Shown piece by piece: positions 1 through 4,917 of a stretch of 6,973 nt of DNA. The stretch spans positions 1 to 6,973 of the forward strand of contig JAGWPQ010000434.1 of assembly GCA_028877045.1 (NCBI GenBank). The letters run 5' to 3'. This stretch comes from Bacteroidota bacterium. Lineage in GTDB: Bacteria > Bacteroidota > Bacteroidia > Chitinophagales > Chitinophagaceae. Numbering within the stretch: the first letter of the stretch is position 1; every line of letters starts with the position of its first letter. The position numbers and the translations under genes are program-made. Below the pieces are notes generated by a model that worked only from the letters and a program-made list of their open reading frames with translations, made no database searches and had not been told where the DNA came from.

Positions 1-473
1 AATGCAGGATGAAATAATGGTGCGTGTAAAAAACAAATATTTGCTTCTTCAACTTCGCGTTTTAATTTATTTACATCATTACTTATTTTGTATCCCAACT
101 GTTCCATCACATTCGATGCACCGCTGACAGATGTTGCACCGTAATTTCCGTGCTTCGAAACTTTTTGTCCGGCGCCTGCTACAATAAAACAACTAAGCGT
201 TGAAATATTGAAAGTATTTTTTCCGTCGCCGCCGGTACCAACAATATCGATGGTTTTATGATCGCCGAGATCAACCTTGACACAAAGTTCCAGCAATGCA
301 TCACGAAAGCCCTGTAACTCGGCAATGGTAATGCTTCGCATGAGATACACGGTTACAAAAGAAGTAACTTCACTTTCATTATACATTCCTTTCGAAATAT
401 TAATCAACGTTTCTTTTGCCTGCTCTTTTGAAAGCGTTTTGTGTTCGAATAAAAATTGTAAAATCTTTTTCAT
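1..473 (-). CDS. trpD: Anthranilate phosphoribosyltransferase, N-terminal part (cut by left edge)
   Basis: TrpD transfers the phosphoribosyl group of PRPP to anthranilate, the second step of tryptophan synthesis, in the cytoplasm. The ATG at 471-473 opens a frame of 157 codons that runs off the left edge, so roughly the last half to two thirds of the usual ~330 residues are missing. The helical N-terminal domain includes the stretch MYNESEVTSFVTVYLMRS near residues 30-47. The PRPP-binding glycine loop GTGGDGKNTFNIST lies at 79-92. The substrate-site motif KHGN is at 107-110, followed by GATSVSGASNVME, and APLFHPA ends the visible part. The start lies 2 bases after the trpG stop codon, so translation is probably coupled to trpG. 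There is no Shine-Dalgarno sequence, as is usual in Bacteroidota. Identity is clear from the motifs and gene order. Confidence 0.95.
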   Translation of the reverse strand, partial: MKKILQFLFEHKTLSKEQAKETLINISKGMYNESEVTSFVTVYLMRSITIAELQGFRDALLELCVKVDLGDHKTIDIVGTGGDGKNTFNISTLSCFIVAGAGQKVSKHGNYGATSVSGASNVMEQLGYKISNDVNKLKREVEEANICFLHAPLFHPA

Positions 474-475
474 GC

Positions 476-1096
476 TTATTTATTTAACCAATTTCTCATA
501 ATTTTTTCTCCATCGGGAGTTAACACACTTTCGGGATGAAACTGCACACCCTGCACATCATAAATTTTATGCTGTAATGCCATGATGAAATTATTTTCGT
601 CTCTTGCCGTTACTTCCAATTCAACCGGGAAATTTTTATCATCAACTACCCATGAATGATAACGACCCACTTCAAATTCGTTTGGTAAACCGGCGAATAA
701 TTTTTGGCATGAATCGTAAATCGGTAATCGCAAGTTTGCATCACTCCCGGCTCCTGACTCCCGACTTCCGACTATTATTTTCGTTGCTACACCATGATAC
801 ACGGTTGATAAATTAGTGAGCGTTCCGCCAAAAGCCTGCCCAATGGCCTGATGCCCTAAACACACGCCCAGTATGGATTTTGTGGCAGCATATTTTTTAA
901 TTAAGGGCAATAACAATCCTGCTTCTTCGGGAATTCCCGGGCCCGGCGATAAAATTATTTTATCGTATTCATTTACTTTTTCCAAATCAATTTCATCGTT
1001 ACGATACACATCTACTTTTTCATGCGTTATCTTTTCTACAAGATGAACTAAGTTGTATGTGAACGAATCGTAATTATCGAAAACTAATATTTTCAT
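476..1096 (-). CDS. trpG: Anthranilate synthase glutamine amidotransferase subunit
   Basis: TrpG hydrolyses glutamine and passes ammonia to TrpE for anthranilate synthesis. The 206-residue product is a class I glutamine amidotransferase. It opens with MKILVFDNYDSFTYNLVH, has the oxyanion-region SPGPG at 50-54, the nucleophile Cys79 in GVCLGHQAIGQAFGG, the HG pair at 101-102, GRYHSWVV at 144-151, and the catalytic His187 and Glu189 in QFHPES. Family members are usually about 185-195 residues (recalled, not computed). The excess falls at residues about 109-130, between HGVATKII and QKLFAGLPNEFEVGRYHSW, where the DNA is a period-7 repeat element (see 711-773). All catalytic residues flank this loop intact, so the enzyme is probably functional. 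Its amidotransferase partner is trpE upstream, and trpD follows after 2 bases. PabA is the related alternative, but the trpE and trpD neighbours decide for TrpG. Confidence 0.95.
   Translation of the reverse strand: MKILVFDNYDSFTYNLVHLVEKITHEKVDVYRNDEIDLEKVNEYDKIILSPGPGIPEEAGLLLPLIKKYAATKSILGVCLGHQAIGQAFGGTLTNLSTVYHGVATKIIVGSRESGAGSDANLRLPIYDSCQKLFAGLPNEFEVGRYHSWVVDDKNFPVELEVTARDENNFIMALQHKIYDVQGVQFHPESVLTPDGEKIMRNWLNK
711..773 (-). repeat. Period-7 repeat element inside trpG (9 heptads, in frame)
   Basis: Read on the coding strand, this 63-base stretch is nine consecutive 7-mers. The first four are variants of AGTCGGR. The last three are variants of NCGATTN (GCGATTA, CCGATTT, ACGATTC). The two halves are inverted with respect to each other: AAGTCGG can pair with CCGATTT over seven positions, counting one G-U pair, and the next heptad pair matches at 5 of 7. 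Because 63 is a multiple of 3, the reading frame is kept and the stretch encodes about 21 residues (V109/G110 to about C130), rich in G, S, R and D. The heptad periodicity and length are seen directly. That this is an inserted or expanded element is inferred from the extra length of TrpG and the low-complexity protein it encodes. It has no transposase or recognisable insertion-sequence ends. Confidence 0.75.
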
Positions 1097-1109
1097 TGTT
1101 ATTTATTTT

Positions 1110-1174
1110 GATCATAGGTGATGGGTCATAGATCATAGATGTAAGCTATGAACCATCAACTATGATCTATGAAC
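1110..1174. repeat. Heptad hairpin element between trpE and trpG
   Basis: The 77-base gap between trpE and trpG is almost entirely a period-7 element. Positions 1112-1174 divide into nine 7-mers: four like TCATAGN, one central TGTAAGC, then four like TATGANC. The arms 1110-1131 and 1146-1167 are inverted repeats matching at 20 of 22 positions, around a 14-base loop, so the mRNA between the two genes should form a long stem. There is no U-run after it in the operon direction, so it is not an ordinary intrinsic terminator. The last heptad reaches into the trpE stop codon (TAG, 1174-1176). A hairpin here could shield the trpE mRNA 3' end or shift the TrpE:TrpG ratio; that role is inference. Confidence 0.85.
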
Positions 1175-2583
1175 TAAATTTTTTCTGCTATCGCAACTGC
1201 TTTTTTTAATGCACCCAATTTATTATTTACTTCCTGCAACTCACTTTCAGGATTACTTGCAGCAACAATTCCTGCACCTGCCTGATAAGTAAGTGTATTA
1301 TTCTTACTTAAAAAAGTACGTATCATGATGGCGTGATTGCAGCTTCCGTCAAAGCCCATAAAACCCAATGCGCCACCATAATAACTGCGTGATGTTGGCT
1401 CGTATTCATCAATCAATTTCATAGCCTTGAATTTTGGTGCACCGCTCAAAGTGCCAGCAGGAAAGGTTTTCGCCAATAATAAAAACGGATTGGTTCCTTC
1501 TTTCACATTGCCGATAACTTCACTTACCAAATGAATGACGTGACTGTAATAATGAACCTGCTTAAAATAATTTACATGCACTTCATCGCACATACGACTG
1601 AGATCGTTGCGTGCCAGATCAACCAGCATCACATGCTCTGCATTTTCTTTTGCATCTAATAATAATGCAGCCGCTGCAGCTTCATCAATTTTATCATCAC
1701 CTGTTCGTTTGAATGTTCCGGCAATTGGGTGAATGATCGCTTTTCCGTTTTTAATAATGATCTGGCTTTCGGGCGATGAACCCATTAATTTATAATCGCC
1801 ATAATCGAAGAAAAATAAATACGGAGATGGATTTACATTGCGCAATGCACGGTACACATTAAACTCATCGCCTGTAAAACTTTGCTGAAACCTGCGGCTG
1901 AGAACGATTTGAAACACATCGCCGCGCATGCAACTCGCAATTCCTTTCTTCACCATCGCAACATAATCTTCATTTTTCATGTTCGATGTTTCATCGCCTT
2001 TTAAGGCAAACGGAAACACAGGAACATCCTTACTTTTGATCAAACTTTCAACAAAAGCAAAATCGCTTTCCAATCCTTCAATTTTATTTTCACATAAAAA
2101 CAATTCGTCTTTAAAATGATTGATCGCAATCACATATTGATACAAACGATAACGCATCAGCGGAATGGCAGGAATTTCTTTTGCAGATTTTAATTCAATC
2201 GTATCAAAGAATTGTACCGCATCAAATGTTGCATAACCGTATAAACCCTGTGCAAACTTTGCTTCTTTATCGGTTTCAGTAGTTTCAAAACGTTGCATGA
2301 AATCCCATAATTGTTGCGGCACTTCCTGCACATTTTTTATATCAGCACGTTCGGGTTTTTGATTTGGGAATTTAAATTCAATACTTTTTGTAGAAGTAAT
2401 TTCCATGCCCGTGATCGCATTGATGCAAATAAAACTATAGCTGTTCTCTGCCACATGATGGTCGGTACTTTCCAGCAAAACAGTATCGCGGAACCTGTCA
2501 CGCACACGCAAATAAATTCCAACAGGCGTGTACAGATCGGCCAGCATCTTTTTTACTTTGGTTTCAATCTTTATTTTTTTCAT
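1174..2583 (-). CDS. trpE: Anthranilate synthase component I
   Basis: TrpE makes anthranilate from chorismate using ammonia delivered by TrpG, the committed step of tryptophan synthesis. I take the ATG at 2581-2583 (469 residues) over the GTG one codon upstream. The N-terminal half has the LLES motif near residues 36-39, which belongs to the tryptophan feedback site in this family. The C-terminal chorismate-binding domain shows HPIAGT near 285-290, MLVDLARNDLSRMCDEV near 319-335, TFPAGTLSGAPKFKAM near 373-388, YYGGALGF near 401-408, and QAGAGIVAASNPESELQE near 434-451. The length is normal. PabB and isochorismate synthase are related alternatives, but the LLES site and the adjacent trpG and trpD support TrpE. 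It is the first structural gene after a leader with a Trp-codon attenuator, so both transcript attenuation and enzyme feedback are likely. Confidence 0.96.
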   Translation of the reverse strand: MKKIKIETKVKKMLADLYTPVGIYLRVRDRFRDTVLLESTDHHVAENSYSFICINAITGMEITSTKSIEFKFPNQKPERADIKNVQEVPQQLWDFMQRFETTETDKEAKFAQGLYGYATFDAVQFFDTIELKSAKEIPAIPLMRYRLYQYVIAINHFKDELFLCENKIEGLESDFAFVESLIKSKDVPVFPFALKGDETSNMKNEDYVAMVKKGIASCMRGDVFQIVLSRRFQQSFTGDEFNVYRALRNVNPSPYLFFFDYGDYKLMGSSPESQIIIKNGKAIIHPIAGTFKRTGDDKIDEAAAAALLLDAKENAEHVMLVDLARNDLSRMCDEVHVNYFKQVHYYSHVIHLVSEVIGNVKEGTNPFLLLAKTFPAGTLSGAPKFKAMKLIDEYEPTSRSYYGGALGFMGFDGSCNHAIMIRTFLSKNNTLTYQAGAGIVAASNPESELQEVNNKLGALKKAVAIAEKI

Positions 2584-2595
2584 CACGATTTTTTT

Positions 2596-2626
2596 ATTAC
2601 ACGAATTTTATCGAATTACACGAATT
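2596..2626. repeat. Short direct repeat upstream of trpE
   Basis: The 12-base word ATTACACGAATT occurs at 2596-2607 and again at 2615-2626, a period of 19. A partial copy (TCGAATT) sits between the two. On the trpE strand it reads AATTCGTGTAAT. It lies 13 bases upstream of the trpE start codon, in the untranslated leader. The duplication is seen directly; its role is unknown. It may be a remnant of another small dispersed repeat family. Confidence 0.6.
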
Positions 2627-2661
2627 ATTTTCTTTATGAGTGAAATTCTAATTTGAACGAT

Positions 2662-2787
2662 TTAGTTTTTCTTTTTTAGTTTTTTTTCTTTTATTTTTTT
2701 GTTACTGGCTTCATAACTCTGTTCATCACCTGTTGCCCATGATTCTTCCGGTGGAAGAATTGCACCCTTGTACGCTTTGTCCTTTAT
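2662..2787 (-). other. Protein-like 41-codon frame without a normal start, between attenuator and trpE
   Basis: On the minus strand an open frame runs from an ATA codon (2785-2787), just after two in-frame TGA stops, to a TAA at 2662-2664. Its product looks like real protein rather than noise: AYKGAILPPEESWATGDEQ, then a lysine-rich tail ending in KKLKKKN. No ATG, GTG or TTG opens this frame. An ATG at 2789-2791 begins MNK in the neighbouring frame, and removing one base after MNK would join the two into a 43-residue protein. It could be a frameshifted small gene, a gene remnant, or chance. An 8-base-pair palindrome (2742-2749 with 2753-2760, loop GGT) falls inside it and could instead mean a leader RNA structure. 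I do not recognise the family. Confidence 0.25.
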
Positions 2788-2796
2788 TCATCAAAC

Positions 2797-2826
2797 AAAA
2801 AACCCCGACAATTTTGTCGGGGCTTT
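2797..2826 (-). terminator. Intrinsic terminator of the trp attenuator
   Basis: On the minus strand the arms CCCCGACAA (2814-2822) and TTGTCGGGG (2803-2811) form a 9-pair stem on paper, realistically 8 pairs with a 4-base loop. The stem can extend by one G-U and three A-U pairs. A run of six T follows at 2797-2802. It lies 31 bases after the stop codon of the Trp-rich leader ORF and over 200 bases before trpE, so it would stop trp transcripts before the structural genes. On the plus strand there is no T-run, so it works in one direction only. Confidence 0.88.
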
Positions 2827-2920
2827 GAAATGATATTCATCAGTATTGGCAATGCCATTACAATCCCCGATCAGAGTTTGTATGCCACCACCAATTGTTA
2901 TTTAATAAATTTTGTTTCAT
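2799..2920 (-). promoter_or_regulatory. trp operon attenuator (leader ORF, antiterminator, terminator)
   Basis: This leader has the parts of ribosome-mediated attenuation. The leader ORF has three adjacent Trp codons (2885-2893). The segment TCGGGG (2865-2870), made of the last codons of that ORF, is complementary to CCCCGA (2817-2822), the 5' arm of the terminator. The pairing can extend by two A-U pairs and a G-C pair across a mismatch and a bulge. The model, by analogy with enteric trp leaders: when Trp-tRNA is scarce, a ribosome stalls on the Trp codons, TCGGGG stays free, the antiterminator forms and trpEGD is transcribed. When Trp is plentiful, the ribosome reaches the stop codon at 2858-2860, covers TCGGGG, and the terminator forms. 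A small hairpin (TGGC/GCCA, 2846-2856 region) would sit inside the antiterminator loop. The pairing is seen; the mechanism is inferred. Confidence 0.82.
2858..2920 (-). CDS. trpL: trp operon leader peptide
   Basis: A 20-codon ORF runs from the ATG at 2918-2920 to the TAA at 2858-2860. It starts MKQNLL, has three Asn, then three consecutive TGG (Trp) codons at positions 10-12, and ends in ...SDRGL. Trp is rare in proteins, so three in a row immediately before a terminator upstream of trpE is strong evidence of a regulatory leader peptide. Its likely role is to sense charged tRNA-Trp through ribosome position. The peptide itself need have no function. Its last four codons also form the antiterminator strand. 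It is too short for ordinary gene finding. Confidence 0.88.
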   Translation of the reverse strand: MKQNLLNNNWWWHTNSDRGL

Positions 2921-2927
2921 TGCGTAG

Positions 2928-2959
2928 CAAAGATGTGAGATGAAATTGTTTCTGCCAAA
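2928..2959 (-). promoter_or_regulatory. Candidate trp operon promoter
   Basis: On the minus strand TTTG (2956-2959) is followed after 20 bases by CATCTTTG (2928-2935). This matches 7 of 8 positions of the Bacteroidota -7 element TAnnTTTG, at the spacing expected for a -33 TTTG. Transcription would begin only a few bases before the leader ATG at 2920, giving a very short 5' leader. A weaker alternative (TAACTTTTG) lies about 30 bases further upstream on the same strand. The exact start site cannot be decided from sequence. Confidence 0.4.
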
Positions 2960-2994
2960 TTTTTTTTCTTTAACAAAAGTTATTTAAAAAAAAT

Positions 2995-3018
2995 ATGCAA
3001 TACTACAGCCAATTGCAT
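2995..3018. promoter_or_regulatory. Inverted repeat in the divergent intergenic region, possible operator
   Basis: ATGCAAT (2995-3001) and ATTGCAT (3012-3018) are perfect 7-base inverted arms separated by 10 bases. They lie between the trp leader promoter and the start of the plus-strand gene at 3063. The geometry would suit a dimeric DNA-binding protein, but arms this short in AT-rich DNA can arise by chance. No regulator gene is adjacent. Confidence 0.2.
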
Positions 3019-3020
3019 CT

Positions 3021-3028
3021 TAATTTTA
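3021..3028 (+). promoter_or_regulatory. Weak candidate -7 element for the DUF4139 gene
   Basis: TAATTTTA matches 7 of 8 positions of the Bacteroidota TAnnTTTG -7 consensus. It lies 35 bases before the ATG at 3063, a plausible distance. No convincing TTTG -33 box stands 19-21 bases upstream, so this is only a suggestion. Confidence 0.2.
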
Positions 3029-3062
3029 TGTATCCATTCTTAATCGTTTAAAACACCCACTC

Positions 3063-4847
3063 ATGCGTACAATCCTGATAGTGCTTGCAGTGCTTGCCAA
3101 TATTGGAATCTGCAAAGCCAGCGACGACAAATCAACAGCCAAAGCCAATATCACTAACATAACAGTTTACAGGCTCGGCGCCGAGATCCAGCAAAGTTTT
3201 AAAGCTACTGTAAAAAAAGAAACACAATACATCGAAATAAGTAATGTGAGCAACAGTTTGGAGAAAAACAGCCTGCAAATAAAAAGCGATAATAATATTA
3301 CTATTCTCGGATTCGAGTTCAGTAATACATTTTTAAATCCCGAAATAAAATCAGCCGAATACCAAAAGCTGGAAGATTCAATCAATAAAATTGTGAAAGA
3401 GGTGAATAAACTCAATTCAAATTCTTCCACTTTAAAAGATCTGTTAAGCGTTCTCAACAGCAATAAAGACATCAAAGGAAACCAAACAGGATTAAATGTT
3501 ACAGAATTAATGAAGCTGATGGATTTTTATAAATCAAAATCAACAGAATTAAAAAATGGGATTACTGATATTGACGAAAAAATTGTTCAGCTCAACGAAA
3601 TTAAAAGCAGGCTAAACAACCAACTCGATGAAGAAAGAAAAAAGAATACACAAAAAGGCGGCAAATTAGTTATTCAAATCAGTTGTGCAATTGCAGGAAC
3701 TTATGAATTCAAAATAAATTATTTAACACCAAATGCAAGCTGGCAGCCGTTTTACGACATCAAAACACAAAATATCAATTCGCCATTCGATCTGATTTAT
3801 AAAGCAAAGATCTCGCAAACAACGGGTATCGACTGGAACCAGGTGAAATTAAAATTATCAACTGCATTACCTAATCAGTTTGGCAATGCGCCTATTTTGC
3901 AAACATGGTTTTTGCAATATGCCGAACCTCTTGCAAGATTGTATAAAGCAGCACCGGTGATGGCATACGACGCAGCAAAAATGTCGGCAAATGAACTCAA
4001 TGACGGAATTAGAATACGTGGTTCAGGTAATTTAAATTCAAATTCAAAACCAATTTATGTGGTTAATGGCAGTGTGGTTTCGGATGAAGATTTTAAGGAT
4101 ATAGCACCTCAATCAATTAAAAGTATAAATGTTTTAAAAGGTAACGATGCAACCTCAAAATATGGAAGTCGTGCCAGTGCCGGTGCAATTGAAATTACTT
4201 TAAAAGATGAACTATCAGATTATGTGACCGTTCAGGACAATACAATCACAACCGTTTACGATATTGATATTCCTTTCGATATTGCCACAAACGGTAAAGA
4301 TCAGGTTGCAACTTTACAAACACAAAAAGTTGATGCAAAATATGTTTTCTATTCCATTCCTAAACTCAGCGATAATGTTTATCTGGTTGCACAAGTTGCC
4401 AACTGGAATAAATTGAATTTACTGGATGGTGAAGCAAATTTATTTTTCGAGAATACGTATATCGGCAAAACAGATATTTCTTCCACATCGGTTGAAGACA
4501 CATTTAAATTAACAGTTGCAACAGATAAACGCATCATGGTTAAACGCGAAAAATTAAAAGATTTCAGCAGCACACAGTTTTTAAGTAATTATAAAAAAGA
4601 AATTTTTACTTACGAGATCACTGTAAAAAATAACAAAAATCAGGCTGCAACAACAACCATAAAAGATCAATACCCCATCAGCAGCAACAAAGAAATTGAA
4701 GTTGAATTATTGGAAAATAACAATGCATCTGTCAACACTGAAACAGGCGAATTAACATGGCAATTACAATTGCAGCCTAACGAGCAAAAGAAAATCCGTT
4801 TTCAATATTCGATTAAATATCCAAAAGATAAAAAACTGAATTTGTAA
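3063..4847 (+). CDS. Secreted DUF4140/DUF4139 (MuiA-like) protein with a TonB-plug-like insert
   Basis: The 594-residue product begins with a signal peptide (residues 1-19, MRTILIVLAVLANIGICKA, probable signal peptidase I cut after Ala19), so it is exported, likely to the periplasm. Residues about 28-95 (ITVYRLGAEIQQSFKATV, NSLEKNSLQI) match the N-terminal DUF4140 domain. Residues about 97-197 are rich in K, E, N and L and probably form a coiled coil. The DUF4139 domain starts near 200 (NYLTPNASWQPFYDIKTQ, then ISQTTGIDWNQVKLKLSTA) and ends at the C terminus with the family-like YPKDKKLNL. Between these parts, residues about 315-381 look like the plug of SusC-type receptors (see 4005-4205). 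The family is called mucoidy inhibitor A-like, but its biochemical role is not established and I assign none. The gene stands alone, divergent from trp and followed by a terminator. Confidence 0.85.
   Translation: MRTILIVLAVLANIGICKASDDKSTAKANITNITVYRLGAEIQQSFKATVKKETQYIEISNVSNSLEKNSLQIKSDNNITILGFEFSNTFLNPEIKSAEYQKLEDSINKIVKEVNKLNSNSSTLKDLLSVLNSNKDIKGNQTGLNVTELMKLMDFYKSKSTELKNGITDIDEKIVQLNEIKSRLNNQLDEERKKNTQKGGKLVIQISCAIAGTYEFKINYLTPNASWQPFYDIKTQNINSPFDLIYKAKISQTTGIDWNQVKLKLSTALPNQFGNAPILQTWFLQYAEPLARLYKAAPVMAYDAAKMSANELNDGIRIRGSGNLNSNSKPIYVVNGSVVSDEDFKDIAPQSIKSINVLKGNDATSKYGSRASAGAIEITLKDELSDYVTVQDNTITTVYDIDIPFDIATNGKDQVATLQTQKVDAKYVFYSIPKLSDNVYLVAQVANWNKLNLLDGEANLFFENTYIGKTDISSTSVEDTFKLTVATDKRIMVKREKLKDFSSTQFLSNYKKEIFTYEITVKNNKNQAATTTIKDQYPISSNKEIEVELLENNNASVNTETGELTWQLQLQPNEQKKIRFQYSIKYPKDKKLNL
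4005..4205 (+). other. SusC/RagA plug-like segment within the DUF4139 protein
   Basis: Residues about 315-381 begin IRIRGSGNLN, continue with KPIYVVNGSVV (330-340) and IKSINVLKGNDATSKYGSRA (352-371), and end GAIEITLK. The plug of SusC-type outer membrane receptors has the same order: IRG, then PLYVVDG, then I-x-x-I-x-VLKDASATAIYGSR, then G-x-I-x-ITTK. The match is to the plug only: there is no beta-barrel and the protein is far too short to be a receptor. The segment lies in frame within the DUF4139 region, with recognisable family sequence on both sides. The resemblance is seen directly; domain transfer and any docking role are inference. Confidence 0.75.
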
Positions 4848-4862
4848 ACTAATTTTAACCGA

Positions 4863-4899
4863 AATAAAAATGGGTGCATTAAAAGCACCCATTTTTATT
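4863..4899. terminator. Bidirectional intrinsic terminator between convergent genes
   Basis: The arms 4863-4877 and 4885-4899 are perfect 15-base inverted repeats (core ATGGGTGC / GCACCCAT) with a 7-base loop. A-rich and T-rich ends give a U-run on either strand. It lies 15 bases after the stop of the DUF4139 gene and 18 bases beyond the stop of the convergent GH89 gene, so it can end both transcripts. A smaller hairpin (4897-4904 with 4911-4918) touches the GH89 stop codon. Confidence 0.9.
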
Positions 4900-4917
4900 A
4901 TCTGATTTACCAGATAA

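Noticed and set aside
743..773. The tandem heptads as a CRISPR array
   Set aside because: Units are 7 bases with no spacers, and no cas gene is present. The pattern is microsatellite-like.
2584..2586. GTG as an alternative trpE start, one codon upstream of the ATG
   Set aside because: The ATG at 2581-2583 directly follows it, and the extra residue adds no family sequence. ATG is the more common start.
2662..2760. A metabolite riboswitch between the attenuator and trpE, suggested by the palindrome at 2742-2760
   Set aside because: I find none of the conserved core motifs of known riboswitch classes. The palindrome alone does not support an aptamer.
2803..2822. The CCCCGACAA hairpin as a terminator for plus-strand transcription
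   Set aside because: No T-run follows it on the plus strand and no plus-strand gene ends nearby. On the minus strand it has six T and sits in the trp leader.
3063..3125. The DUF4139 protein as a lipoprotein with Cys17 as lipid anchor
   Set aside because: The residue before Cys is Ile (IGIC), which does not fit a lipobox. The CKA followed by SDD looks like a signal peptidase I site.
4005..4205. The plug-like segment as evidence of a full TonB-dependent receptor
   Set aside because: The protein has no beta-barrel region and is only 594 residues. DUF4139 sequence resumes after the segment.
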